Shown: piece after piece, positions 7,190 through 16,289 of the stretch | Layout: each line of letters opens with the position of its first letter | Numbering within the stretch: position 1 is the first letter of the stretch | Assembly (NCBI RefSeq): GCF_048323755.1 | Contig: NZ_JBLWFS010000028.1 | Span: 1 to 51,954, forward strand | DNA: 51,954 nucleotides | From: Alkalihalobacterium sp048323755 | GTDB lineage: Bacteria > Bacillota > Bacilli > Bacillales > Bacillaceae_F | Reading direction: 5' to 3' | Translations under genes and position numbers: made by a program | Notes under the pieces: generated by a model | Databases searched by the model: none | Seen by the model: the letters and a program-made list of their open reading frames with translations, nothing else | What the model was told of the DNA's origin: nothing

Positions 7190-9760
7190 CTATCTTTTGA
7201 ATTCATAATAATAATCATATTTCTTATGTCGGGAAGCGTAGCAGTCCTCACATATTGGAAATGCGAAGTCAAGGTCAAGCTTCGTTCCGCAGGTTTTGCA
7301 TTTCTTGCTCATATTTCGGACGTCTGTTTTTAGGCGTTCGTGTACATCATCACTAATCTCCTCACGTACTCGCTCCCAGTATAATGCTTCGGTACGCCGG
7401 TCAAGACGGTACAAGAATAGTAAATGTAAACCAACCGCTTTATAAGATAGCTCTACTTCCTCAAGGGTACCTTTTTTAATAATCGGATCCGGTAGTTCTT
7501 CATTTTTTATAATGGCAGACATAGCTCTTCTCCACTGTTTTGTTAGGAGCGTTTCATTCGTCGAAAAAGGTAAATGTAAAAATCCATAAAGATCCATCAT
7601 TGATAAGCGCGCCTCGATTTGCGTACCACGTACCATCGTATACAATTCTCTTTCCTCAGAAAGAGTTGCTTTCTTCGTACCTTTTGGACTTTCAAACTTA
7701 TTCCATAGCTCAAAAAACGTTCCAAGATCACGATGATATTTTTGAAATCGCTCAAATACTGCATTCGTTGGTGCAATAGCGAATGTCGACACAAGTGCAT
7801 CTTCTTGATCTAACAGACGCTTCATACGTTTAATGTCTTTCGTAAAAGCGACCTTACCAACATCATAAATCCCTTTCCGACCCGCACGTCCAGCAATTTG
7901 TTTTACCTCTTGAGACGTTAGACGTCGTCTCCTTGTACCGTCAAATTTTTCATTTTCTAGAAAAACAATTCGCCGAATCGGTAAGTTTAACCCCATACCG
8001 ATCGCATCTGTCGCAACTATGACATTCGTTTCACCATCAATAAAACGTTGCATTTGTTTTTTCCGCGTTTCAGGGGGCATACTGCCGTAAATCATACTGA
8101 CCGAATGACCGCTGTTCTGCAACTTAGAAGCCGTTTCAAGTACTCTTCTTCGAGAAAAACAAACGAGTGCATCCCCTTTTCTCGTATGCTTCATGCTAAA
8201 CTCTTTCGACTCTACTTCAAGGGGGATTTCGCGGTAATACTTATAAATTTCAATATCTGAATCCCCCAGCAGTTCGACAATCATTGATTCTGCGTTATGA
8301 CTTCCGATAATATGGACTTCTTTCGCATTAGCTTTTGTGATCGCCTTGAACCATGAAAACCCACGATCATTATCTGCAATCATTTGAGCCTCATCAATGA
8401 CAACGATATCGTAGAACTCTTTCTCGTGGAACATTTCAACTGTACACGAAATATGGTTCGCACCTTCCATCTCTTTTTCTTCTTCACCTGTTTTCAGCGA
8501 ACAAGGAACTCCTTCGTGATTTAATTTATCGAACACTTCAAGAGCTAACAATCGCAGTGGAGCTAAATATAAACCGCTGTTTGCTTCCTTCATTCGTTCA
8601 AGTGCATGATGGGTCTTTCCTGTATTTGTTTCACCAATATGCAGCACATACTTAATGTTTCGGCCGATCGATGGTCGATATTCACGTCCAAATATATCTT
8701 CAAGCATCCGTTCTTCCATCGCTTTTTTGCGTTCAATCTCAGCTATTTCTTCGGCTTTTTTTCGTTCGCGGTCTTCAAGGTCTTGTTCGTATATTTTTTC
8801 GTGACGTTCTAGATCAAATGGAATGGTTGCTAATTCGAGAAGATCAGATAGGTATTCTTCTTGTATCCTTTTAAAATAGTCACTTTCAAGAGTATTCACA
8901 TAGATGGTTAACAGTTTTCTTAACGATCTTTGAGATAAGTCTCGATTGAATTCTATAGCATATTGATCCGTTAGTGATGGAGGCAATTGCTCTAATACAG
9001 TACGTGCTACAAAATTTGGAAGATAGTCACCGATTAATTTTTCATACGCATAAAAATACGTTTCGTATTCCCAATGAAATTTTTTATGAACAGCCCCTGT
9101 TAATTCATCAAAGAACGTAGCTATTGTTGAATAGTTAGAGGGATCAAAAGGACCTTCTTCAACTAACTTCTCTTCTATTTTAAAAGGTGCAATTGCAGGA
9201 TACTTTTGATTGTTCTCAAAATCGAAAGCTAATTGTTTCGCCACATGGTGCCTGACGTAAAGGTAAAAATGTTCATATTCTTCTTCAATTAAATGTTGAG
9301 CAAAAGCTTCAATGTTTTCTTTAATGCTGCTTCTTTTTTCAGCTTGTAACTCTTCTTCTTTTCTTTTAAGAAACTCTTCACGTACACGATGATAACGTTC
9401 TTCCCATGCTAAGTTATTTCCAGAAAATGATTCCTCAACCCATAAAAGGGTATCAAATGGTTCATATGAACGCATTTCGTTTCGAAACAAACGGTTAATC
9501 AGTTTCCGGTCTACACCTTCGACTTCATACCCATTTTCACTAAGAAAAGCCTTCTTCTCTCGCTTTGGTACCTCATTCGTTACTTTTGTAAGCCAGACAT
9601 TAATCCAAATTTGTTCAATATAGTGCCGACGGTCAATCATATATTGTTCATATGTGGGCATTGATTCTTTTATCTCGAGGTAATGATCGATGTCCTCATT
9701 AATTTTCATTTTCGTATGTTCTATCGCTTGAGGGTAAAGTACGGTTAGCTTGCTCATCAT
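7190..9760 (-). CDS. Suv3-like DExH RNA helicase with C-terminal zinc finger
   Basis: An 856-residue superfamily 2 helicase resembling mitochondrial SUV3. About 370 N-terminal residues are charged and helical, with no motif I recognise; a very charged coiled stretch (about 320-365) leads into the motor. Walker A is GETNTGKTHHA (about 378-388), motif II is DEAQ (about 458) and motif VI is QIAGRAGRKG. VATDAIGMGLNLPI is characteristic of the SUV3 group. The C terminus carries CKTCG and CEDC, a four-cysteine zinc site. Two adjacent ATGs (9760, 9757) follow GGAAGGGGTG; either may be used. It probably unwinds structured RNA or RNA-DNA hybrids. Its operon partner is a lytic transglycosylase, a pairing with no obvious logic. 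Confidence 0.82.
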   Translation of the reverse strand: MMSKLTVLYPQAIEHTKMKINEDIDHYLEIKESMPTYEQYMIDRRHYIEQIWINVWLTKVTNEVPKREKKAFLSENGYEVEGVDRKLINRLFRNEMRSYEPFDTLLWVEESFSGNNLAWEERYHRVREEFLKRKEEELQAEKRSSIKENIEAFAQHLIEEEYEHFYLYVRHHVAKQLAFDFENNQKYPAIAPFKIEEKLVEEGPFDPSNYSTIATFFDELTGAVHKKFHWEYETYFYAYEKLIGDYLPNFVARTVLEQLPPSLTDQYAIEFNRDLSQRSLRKLLTIYVNTLESDYFKRIQEEYLSDLLELATIPFDLERHEKIYEQDLEDRERKKAEEIAEIERKKAMEERMLEDIFGREYRPSIGRNIKYVLHIGETNTGKTHHALERMKEANSGLYLAPLRLLALEVFDKLNHEGVPCSLKTGEEEKEMEGANHISCTVEMFHEKEFYDIVVIDEAQMIADNDRGFSWFKAITKANAKEVHIIGSHNAESMIVELLGDSDIEIYKYYREIPLEVESKEFSMKHTRKGDALVCFSRRRVLETASKLQNSGHSVSMIYGSMPPETRKKQMQRFIDGETNVIVATDAIGMGLNLPIRRIVFLENEKFDGTRRRRLTSQEVKQIAGRAGRKGIYDVGKVAFTKDIKRMKRLLDQEDALVSTFAIAPTNAVFERFQKYHRDLGTFFELWNKFESPKGTKKATLSEERELYTMVRGTQIEARLSMMDLYGFLHLPFSTNETLLTKQWRRAMSAIIKNEELPDPIIKKGTLEEVELSYKAVGLHLLFLYRLDRRTEALYWERVREEISDDVHERLKTDVRNMSKKCKTCGTKLDLDFAFPICEDCYASRHKKYDYYYEFKR

Positions 9761-9935
9761 AAGCACCCCTTCCTATTCGTTCAGAGACACTATGTATTTT
9801 TTGTTTAGATTTTTTTACTACTTATCGGCTAGCTTCACTTTTTGTCTGAAAGAGACGCATTGTTCTTTTTTTATTCGTCATCCAAAGTTGTTTGTTATAA
9901 TATATTAACCATACTGTTTATAAGGAGATTTTTCA

Positions 9936-10238
9936 ATGAGCAAAAAGCAATTAGAAGAACAGATTATCCAAAACTTTCAACAAGATGAGCAAATGATGAT
10001 TCTCGTTTTTGCCCAATGGTGTGTCAATCATGATCTAAATCCTGAGGAATTATACTTACAAGCCTATCCAAACCAAGAAAGTAACCAAGCTTTACAACAA
10101 GCTTTAAGTTTAACAGTTTCTAAAGAAGAAGCAGGTCCAATCCCTGATGATACCGTCCTCGGTGTACTATCCTTATTTGGTAATGATGACCTCGCATTTA
10201 TTGTTACTGAAGAAATTTCAAAGCGAGAGAAACAATAA
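9936..10238 (+). CDS. Small acidic helical protein, unknown
   Basis: A 100-residue protein I do not recognise. It is rich in Gln and Glu and predicted helical, has a central WCVNHDLNPEELYLQAYP segment, and shows no signal or membrane segment. AAGGAG lies 9 bases before ATG 9936, and a TATAAT at 9896-9901 is a plausible -10 box without a convincing -35. It is divergent from the helicase operon and convergent with the next small gene. The good ribosome binding site and intact frame support a real gene. Confidence 0.7.
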   Translation: MSKKQLEEQIIQNFQQDEQMMILVFAQWCVNHDLNPEELYLQAYPNQESNQALQQALSLTVSKEEAGPIPDDTVLGVLSLFGNDDLAFIVTEEISKREKQ

Positions 10239-10287
10239 ATTAACGTTCATGACCTTTGTCAACTGTTCATGATCAAGCTTTAGGAAG

Positions 10288-10560
10288 TTACCCTTTCTGA
10301 TATAGGTTTTGAATTTGTTCAAGATCTCGTAAAATGGCCTTCGTCTCTTCGCTTGATAAAGAAACAAGCAGCTGATCATAAAGGCTAATAACTTGGCCAT
10401 CCGCTTCGTTCTCGTGCTTTTTCAAGTAATTATATAATTGCGCAACTTGACATTGCTTTAAACTTGTTTCTGTTAAATGGTGTTTGACGGAATGGAGCGA
10501 GAATTCATTTGAGTTCGTATCAAATTCTCCGGAAATAATTTGACCATTAACATAGGACAT
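10288..10560 (-). CDS. Small protein of unknown function
   Basis: About 90 residues starting MSYVNGQIISGEFDTNSNEF. The first third looks like beta strands and the rest like two or three helices ending in RDLEQIQNLYQKG. The frame opens at ATG 10584, but GGGAGTGAAGGTG precedes ATG 10560 while nothing precedes 10584, so the shorter form is chosen. No cysteine pair or catalytic motif is evident. It sits alone between a plus-strand gene and a Nudix gene. Confidence 0.65.
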   Translation of the reverse strand: MSYVNGQIISGEFDTNSNEFSLHSVKHHLTETSLKQCQVAQLYNYLKKHENEADGQVISLYDQLLVSLSSEETKAILRDLEQIQNLYQKG

Positions 10561-10720
10561 TTTCACCTTCACTCCCCATAGCATTTTAAAATAGTTTGCC
10601 CTAATACTAAAAAGATAATTGCATTTATCTTTTTTAGAAGTTCTTCTCTTGACAAACCTTTTAGATGCACCAATCTTTCAAGTAATGTTAAATAAAATAT
10701 TTGATAATTGAGGTGATCAA

Positions 10721-11215
10721 ATGCGCTACCGGTTTTGTCCGAAATGCGGTGGTAAATTAGAAATCCAAGGTCCGAAAAGTATTCACCAACCTAAGTGTAT
10801 CGATTGCGGATTTATCTTTTATCAAAATCCAATCGTTGGCGTGGCCGCAATTGTTATTCAAGACCAAAAACTTCTTCTCGGAAAACGCAATATAAGTTTT
10901 AAGGATAAATGGTGTATTCCATGTGGTTATGTTGAATACGATGAAGACGTTCGTGCAGCAGCCAAAAGAGAGTTTTTTGAAGAAACAGGTCTGCAAATCG
11001 AATTAAAAAAAGTTTATGAGGTGCACTCGAATTTTCATAATCCTGAACAGCATACTGTCGGTATATGGTTTTTTGCAGAAGTTTTAGGTGGAACGTTAAA
11101 AGCGAATGATGATTTAAGTGCAGTAGACTACTTTGCCTTTGACGCGATACCAGAACTAGCCTTTGAAACCGACCGTCTCGTAATAGAAAAGTTAAAGAAA
11201 GAAAACATCCTATAA
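10721..11215 (+). CDS. Nudix hydrolase with N-terminal zinc ribbon
   Basis: A 164-residue pyrophosphohydrolase. Residues 6-28 form a zinc ribbon (CPKC and CIDC), as in NADH pyrophosphatase-like proteins. The Nudix box runs from GYVEYDED to REFFEETGL (about residues 68-90) and fits GX5EX7REUXEEXGU exactly, so magnesium-dependent cleavage of a nucleoside diphosphate linked to another group is expected. GAGGTGATC lies just before ATG 10721. The substrate is unknown; NAD(H), ADP-ribose or a related dinucleotide are the usual choices for this architecture. Confidence 0.88.
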   Translation: MRYRFCPKCGGKLEIQGPKSIHQPKCIDCGFIFYQNPIVGVAAIVIQDQKLLLGKRNISFKDKWCIPCGYVEYDEDVRAAAKREFFEETGLQIELKKVYEVHSNFHNPEQHTVGIWFFAEVLGGTLKANDDLSAVDYFAFDAIPELAFETDRLVIEKLKKENIL

Positions 11216-11309
11216 ACTATAAACCATCTTCCAAACTTATCAAGTAGTTTATCGGCCAACATTCTAATATAATGGTAGAAGATAATTACTAGATAAGGGT
11301 TGTTGCCTT

Positions 11310-11642
11310 ATGATTGAGGAAAAAGCACTAGCTGTAAAATGGTGTAACGATTTTCTTGAAACTGATAGTAACCTTACACTATCAGCGATCAGCTACCAAT
11401 ACATTTTATGGAGTAGTTCTAAAGCGTACGAAACACAAAGTTTTGATTGGGTTACTTTGAATGCTCATTTGCGGTCATCATTAGAAAATCGTTCTTTTAC
11501 CGAACAGTTTATTGACGTAATGCAAAATGTTCAAACGTTCATGGATGTCTTGAAACTGATTAAAATTGAGAGTGAGTTACGGGACTTTCAACAATTTACA
11601 AAGATTGTTCCATTCAAAAAGCTTTCCTATGCAAGAGGCTGA
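11310..11642 (+). CDS. Small helical protein, unknown
   Basis: A 110-residue protein without recognised motifs. It is mostly helical, with an aromatic-rich core (SYQYILWSSSKAYETQSFDW) and no signal peptide. A weak AAGGGT site precedes ATG 11310. The stop codon is built into the left arm of its terminator hairpin. It follows the Nudix gene after 94 bases and may have its own promoter. Confidence 0.62.
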   Translation: MIEEKALAVKWCNDFLETDSNLTLSAISYQYILWSSSKAYETQSFDWVTLNAHLRSSLENRSFTEQFIDVMQNVQTFMDVLKLIKIESELRDFQQFTKIVPFKKLSYARG

Positions 11643-11662
11643 TGTTTATCAGTCTCTTTTTA
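11634..11662 (+). terminator. Terminator overlapping the stop codon of the preceding gene
   Basis: AGAGGCTGAT, loop GTTT, ATCAGTCTCT: a 10-bp stem with one G-T pair, followed by TTTTTATT. The TGA stop at 11640-11642 lies inside the left arm. Confidence 0.8.
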
Positions 11663-11862
11663 TTATGTTTGTAAGTAAGCTCTATAATTCAAATGTTGAT
11701 CTTAGATAACAACCTTTTCCTAACCCTCAAAAAACTTCTCCGATGATTGAAAAAATTTTAGGATAAACTAAAAGGAAATAACCTTTCTTGTAATGTACAA
11801 AAGTGTGCAACCAATCGCTCTACATTTCGTATATAAAGTAAAGTCTAATGAAAGAAGTGATT

Positions 11863-12861
11863 ATGATGATCTTACCGGAACCTTTGCAACAAAAGGTGGA
11901 GCAATACATAGATGGTTATAAGCAATTAAAAAGTGCACTAAAATGGAAAGTTTCTGACAAAACATTGATGATGGTTGCTTCAATTTATGTCGTTAACAAC
12001 AAAACATTAAACATATCCCAATTTACTGAGCTAAGTGAGCACATAAAAAGTCAAGTTGGACTGCTCTCAACATTAAGGGGCTACCAACGTTTTACGATCG
12101 CTGCGATGCTCGATGTTCGTTTTGAAAATCCAAACGCTAAATTTGAAGAATTCATCGACTTATATGAACAATTAATCCAAGGCGGTTTTAAACGCGACTC
12201 ATTTTCCTATATAGCAGCAATGATTTTGCTTACTAATGATCCTGATGGTAGTGATCATAGAGAAAGTATTGAGCGGGCACTCGCCATTTATAAGGGAATG
12301 AAGGCGCAACATTTTTTTCTCACATCAACTGTAGACTATCCGTTAGCTGTCTTGCTAGCAAAAGTAGACACAGACATACAAATACTTCTAGATCTTACAA
12401 AAACGTATTACGATGAATTGTCAAAGCATGGTTTTAGAAAAGGAAATGACCTTCAATTTCTTAGCCATATCTTATCTCTGCAATATGAAGAAAAACCAAA
12501 TGTCCTAATTGAACGCTCTTTAAATATCTTGGACAAATTTAAGCAATCTAGACGAAGATTAAAGACGATGCACTATCCTGAAATCGGATTACTAGCCTTG
12601 CTAGAAGATGGTATCCAAGAAATTGACTTCGTATTGCAGCTTGAAGACCAACTCAATAATGAAAAAGCATTCAAATGGCATAAAGATATGAATTTTATAA
12701 TGGCGGTCAACTTCTTAATGACAGATAAAATGAAGGAATCCATGATCCTAGAAACAGGCATCTTCACTACTTTTGAAGCACTTATGCAGGCTCAACAAGC
12801 AGCGATGATTGCTGCTGTTACCAGTGTATCCGTTGCCTCTTCAAACTCAAACACGAATTAA
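11863..12861 (+). CDS. DUF4003-like protein
   Basis: A soluble, mostly helical protein of about 332 residues that I match from memory to DUF4003, a family of unknown function in Bacillales. It has repeated helical hairpins, with phrases such as GLLSTLRGYQRFTIAAML, SYIAAMILLTND, DYPLAVLLAK and MNFIMAVNFLMTDK, suggesting an alpha-solenoid. ATG 11863 is preferred to ATG 11848 because AAGAAGTGAT stands before it; ATG 11866 is also possible. Single gene with its own terminator. No catalytic motif is seen. Confidence 0.75.
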   Translation: MMILPEPLQQKVEQYIDGYKQLKSALKWKVSDKTLMMVASIYVVNNKTLNISQFTELSEHIKSQVGLLSTLRGYQRFTIAAMLDVRFENPNAKFEEFIDLYEQLIQGGFKRDSFSYIAAMILLTNDPDGSDHRESIERALAIYKGMKAQHFFLTSTVDYPLAVLLAKVDTDIQILLDLTKTYYDELSKHGFRKGNDLQFLSHILSLQYEEKPNVLIERSLNILDKFKQSRRRLKTMHYPEIGLLALLEDGIQEIDFVLQLEDQLNNEKAFKWHKDMNFIMAVNFLMTDKMKESMILETGIFTTFEALMQAQQAAMIAAVTSVSVASSNSNTN

Positions 12862-12862
12862 A

Positions 12863-12893
12863 AAGGTGGTCGATATTCTTCGACCACCTTTAA
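12863..12893 (+). terminator. Terminator after the DUF4003-like gene
   Basis: AAGGTGGTCGA and TCGACCACCTT form a perfect 11-bp stem with loop TATTCT; the U tract is short (TTTAAATT). Confidence 0.75.
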
Positions 12894-12963
12894 ATTACCT
12901 AATAAATTTATATATAGTAAAGGTGGAATGACTACTTATTTAGAAATCCCTCCTAGTATTCCT

Positions 12964-14700
12964 TTACTTTTCAGATTTTTTACTGTGTAGTACTTGATCT
13001 AAATGCTTCCAAGCGGCATCAATTGCAAAGTGTCTTGCCCAACTCGCAACACCTGCTAATTTGTAATCCTGACTAATAGACACCCTTTTTTCAATCGACA
13101 TCTCATCTTCTATCCAGATCTTATATGTTGCATTTTCACTTTCATCTATAAATTCAACATAGTGTTGACCACTAGTTTTATCATAGGTTGGTGTTAATCC
13201 CCGCTCTCTTATCCATTCTTGCACTTCATTCATAGACAGGGCTTGAGAGGACACCTCAACATTTCCACCGTCTGTCGTTTGTTCGGTCCACAATCTTGCA
13301 TAGAATGGAATTCCAAGGACGAGCTTTTCGTTCGGAACTTCTTCCAGTAATTGCATCACATTTTGTTCCACCCATGGCAGGCTAGCCACACTTCCAGACT
13401 GTGGGGATGTTGCCCAATGCTCATCATAGGCCATAACAATCATATAATCCACGATCGATGATAAGGCCACTCGGTCATAAAACATTGACCAATTTTCACT
13501 CGCAGAAATAAACGTAATGTCCATAGAAACAATCAATCCAGCACGATGGAGATACGGGGTAAGTTCTCTCATAAATTGCGTAACCAAATCTTTATCTTTT
13601 AAATATACATTCTCAAAGTCAACATTAATTCCGTCTAAGCCATATAATTGACTATAATAAATAAGCTGACGAATCATGTTCTGACGGGTTTCAAAACTTG
13701 CGAGCGCCTCATTGGTTAAATCAGGATCAAAGTCATTAGAAAATAACCCCCATACTTGAAAGTCCCTGTCTCTTGCCCATTCCATATACTCTAACGACCC
13801 AAGATTTGAAATATCTCCTTCACCGTTTTTGAGCTTAAACCATGTCGGTGAAACAACGTTTACCCCAGGGAGTTCAGGTAAGGAGCTTGCACTAGGTGTT
13901 TCTGTGTATACAGCTTCCCACGTCAGGTTAATTGGTCCATCAATGATAGGTAGGTCCGTGTTTCCTTTTCCATCCACTTCTACTACGATCAGCTCTCGCT
14001 CTAGATCTATGGTAATATGATCTCTCTTTATAAACCCTGCCACCCCATTTAACTTACGGACATACACAAACTCCTCGTTTTGGTGTTCAACAATTACTCT
14101 TTCATCATTAATTACTTCTGCTGTAAATGGATTTGTTACTGTCTCTTTTATTCTTAAGCGTGCTTCGTGCTCCTTTAATGAGTCTGCTACAACCGCATAT
14201 TGTACTTCTTCACCGTCTTCGCGAATAAAAAGAGCTTCTGTCTCATCGACTACATTTGTTTCCAACGCATAAATCATTTCGACTAACTCAAGGCTTATAA
14301 AATAATCTTGTTCATTTAATGTTAAAACTGGGATTTCAAATGTTAAAGGCTCTTGATTTATAAAAATAGACAGTTCCTTCGCTGGAACTTGGAGCACTCT
14401 ATCATCTGTTGTAATGATCATTGACCTTGACTGTTCATCAAAAAATCCAGTGGGATCGATGTATTCCATAAAAAATCGTAAACTTACATAATTTTGGTTG
14501 TTCAAGCGAATAGCTTCGCCTTCAATGACTTCTTTTTGATAAATAATCGGTTGTTCGGAATGAAAGTATTTCACTTGTTCTTTCGATGGAAATGGGTAGA
14601 TTGCTAGAATCGAACCTCCAACGACTGATAAAAAGATTAAGGTACATCCAATATATATAAACTTACGATTAAATAATCGACGCTCATCATTGTATGACAC
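12964..14700 (-). CDS. Membrane-anchored GH18-family glycosidase
   Basis: A 578-residue cell-surface protein. One membrane segment (about residues 14-33) is followed by a copper amine oxidase-like N-terminal repeat domain (about 50-160; LNNQNYVSLRFFMEYID), an SH3-like stretch (about 175-235) and a GH18 TIM barrel (about 265-575). The GH18 active-site motif DxxDxDxE is present as DGINVDFEN, and the barrel strand MDITFIS and YDEHWATSPQSG fit the family. It probably binds or cleaves GlcNAc polymers such as peptidoglycan, like spore and wall glycosidases of the SleL/YvbX type. The GTG start at 14700 has AAAGGAGG 8 bases upstream. Monocistronic, downstream of the broken HD-domain gene. Confidence 0.85.
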   Translation of the reverse strand: MSYNDERRLFNRKFIYIGCTLIFLSVVGGSILAIYPFPSKEQVKYFHSEQPIIYQKEVIEGEAIRLNNQNYVSLRFFMEYIDPTGFFDEQSRSMIITTDDRVLQVPAKELSIFINQEPLTFEIPVLTLNEQDYFISLELVEMIYALETNVVDETEALFIREDGEEVQYAVVADSLKEHEARLRIKETVTNPFTAEVINDERVIVEHQNEEFVYVRKLNGVAGFIKRDHITIDLERELIVVEVDGKGNTDLPIIDGPINLTWEAVYTETPSASSLPELPGVNVVSPTWFKLKNGEGDISNLGSLEYMEWARDRDFQVWGLFSNDFDPDLTNEALASFETRQNMIRQLIYYSQLYGLDGINVDFENVYLKDKDLVTQFMRELTPYLHRAGLIVSMDITFISASENWSMFYDRVALSSIVDYMIVMAYDEHWATSPQSGSVASLPWVEQNVMQLLEEVPNEKLVLGIPFYARLWTEQTTDGGNVEVSSQALSMNEVQEWIRERGLTPTYDKTSGQHYVEFIDESENATYKIWIEDEMSIEKRVSISQDYKLAGVASWARHFAIDAAWKHLDQVLHSKKSEK

Positions 14701-14814
14701 GAACTCGCCCTCCTTTGCCTATATCCCGTATTATAACGAACAAATAGAAGGAAAAGAGTTTGTAAATTATAGAAGGACCATGTATTGGGTGCCAAAGTTT
14801 AACGTTTACGTCCA

Positions 14815-14851
14815 CAAAAAAAGCGATGGAAACTCCCCTTTTATCCATCAC
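14815..14851 (-). terminator. Terminator after the HD-domain pseudogene
   Basis: Minus strand: GTGATGGA and TCCATCGC pair over 8 bp with one G-T, 13-base loop, then TTTTTTT. Confidence 0.65.
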
Positions 14852-14874
14852 CCTTTAATACATTTAGTTTCGTA

Positions 14875-15851
14875 CTACCTCGTAATGACCTTTACATATG
14901 TGCCTTCAGTGGACTTTCTTAAAGCATCTTTATTCATCATTTTAATTTTTTCAGATAAACTAGAGCCCTTCACTAATTGTTTTTCTATGTAAACAGATGG
15001 ATCGATCAACCTTACTTTCTTTTTCATGTGTACATGATAATCTTCTTTATCTTCACAAACGTTAACTTGATCGTGAAGTTGCCCAATTAAAAACTGTAAG
15101 TCCTGGTCTGGAGAGTTGCTCATTATGGACATTATTTCTTCATCCACACCTAACATATCATCAATAGTTATTATGTTTTTTTCAAATCCGATCTTAATCG
15201 CCTTCGTTAACAGGTCGTAACCGTAAACATTTAAAGGATCCAAGAAGAAATCAATGACCTCTTTGTAGTACGTTTCCACAAACCACTCAGCCGTTCCTAA
15301 TTCTCGAATAAACATCTTACCATCTACAACAGTAAGCTGGTCTAAAAAGCGTTCGATTTCATTACGGGTAATCTTGCCGTATTCAAACATATCTCGAAGT
15401 GTATAATCCACTCGATCTGCACAAAGCTCTGGAGCAGGCTGCTCAAGCAACGTCCATTTTCCATCATTAAGTAACAAGTCCTCATAATTGTACCCATTTC
15501 TCTTTAGAATTTTTGGAATCTCAGAAGTTTCAACAACTTGATGAAATATTTTTTCATGATAACTATCCTCTAATTGTTCAAGGACAAAATCAATCACATG
15601 AGAAAATGCGGTATGGACACATCATGAAGTAAACCTGCGATCTGCTCTTCTAGCGTTCCTCCAAGCTTTCGAATGAGTAACATCACCCCTACCGAATGGT
15701 CATACCTTGTCCCATTCCATTTAGGGTTAACTAAGTAACTAGCCCCACCTTGATGAATTTTTTTTAACCGCTGCACTGGACTAGAAAGAATGAGTTCTTC
15801 AAGGACTTTTTCTATTTCATAACTGCCGTAAATGGAGTCTTGAATAATCAA
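14875..15851 (-). pseudogene. HD-superfamily phosphohydrolase, broken by a one-base deletion
   Basis: Two frames together make one HD-domain protein of about 322 residues. The first part (TTG start at 15851 with GGGAGGAA upstream) holds TRYDHSVGV and the metal-binding LLHDVS, then runs into a stop after PHFLM. The second frame, from about 15613 leftwards, continues as HTAFSHVIDFVLEQLEDSY, exactly the sequence that follows HDVS in related proteins. Restoring one base in the G run at 15615-15616 (minus-strand TCC CAT instead of TCCAT) joins them. The metal site is therefore cut. The C-terminal part retains family features (LCADRVDYTLRDM). A sequencing error or a slippery C run cannot be excluded. 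Confidence 0.85.
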
Positions 15852-16006
15852 AATGCAATTCCTCCCCTCTTATTGCCTCATGTATCATAAATGAAAACAG
15901 CAAAAATAACAATTAATTTACTACTTTATCCCTTGGGAATAATTCAAAGTAAAAGATGTCACACTAGAAAGATGAAGAGCACTTGGTTAAACACGGGGGG
16001 ATGGAT

Positions 16007-16267
16007 ATGAAATTTGTGGATGATCTATATGAGATGTATAAAAACCATTTAACAGGAGATGAGGAAGATGCCTACATTATTGTCGACGGCATCCTCCAGG
16101 AAATAAGCAAAGAAGATGTGAAGAAATTGATTGATGAGCTTTCAGATAACGAACGTTTTGAAATGTTTGGAATGTATTTATATGAAACCTTTCGCTTAAA
16201 AGTCGCACAAGAAGGCATCGGCGAGACCTTAAATGAAGACGATCAAGGAAAAGGGTACATTCATTAG
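16007..16267 (+). CDS. DUF6154-like small protein
   Basis: An 86-residue acidic, helical protein starting MKFVDDLYEMYKNHLTGDEE, matched from memory to a small Bacillaceae family of unknown function (DUF6154). GGGGGG lies 6 bases before ATG 16007; upstream starts at 15983 (TTG) and 16001 (ATG) are open in frame but worse placed. No signal peptide. It is divergent from the HD-domain pseudogene and convergent with the next gene. Confidence 0.72.
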   Translation: MKFVDDLYEMYKNHLTGDEEDAYIIVDGILQEISKEDVKKLIDELSDNERFEMFGMYLYETFRLKVAQEGIGETLNEDDQGKGYIH

Positions 16268-16289
16268 ACTATAATGTGCGTCTACATAT

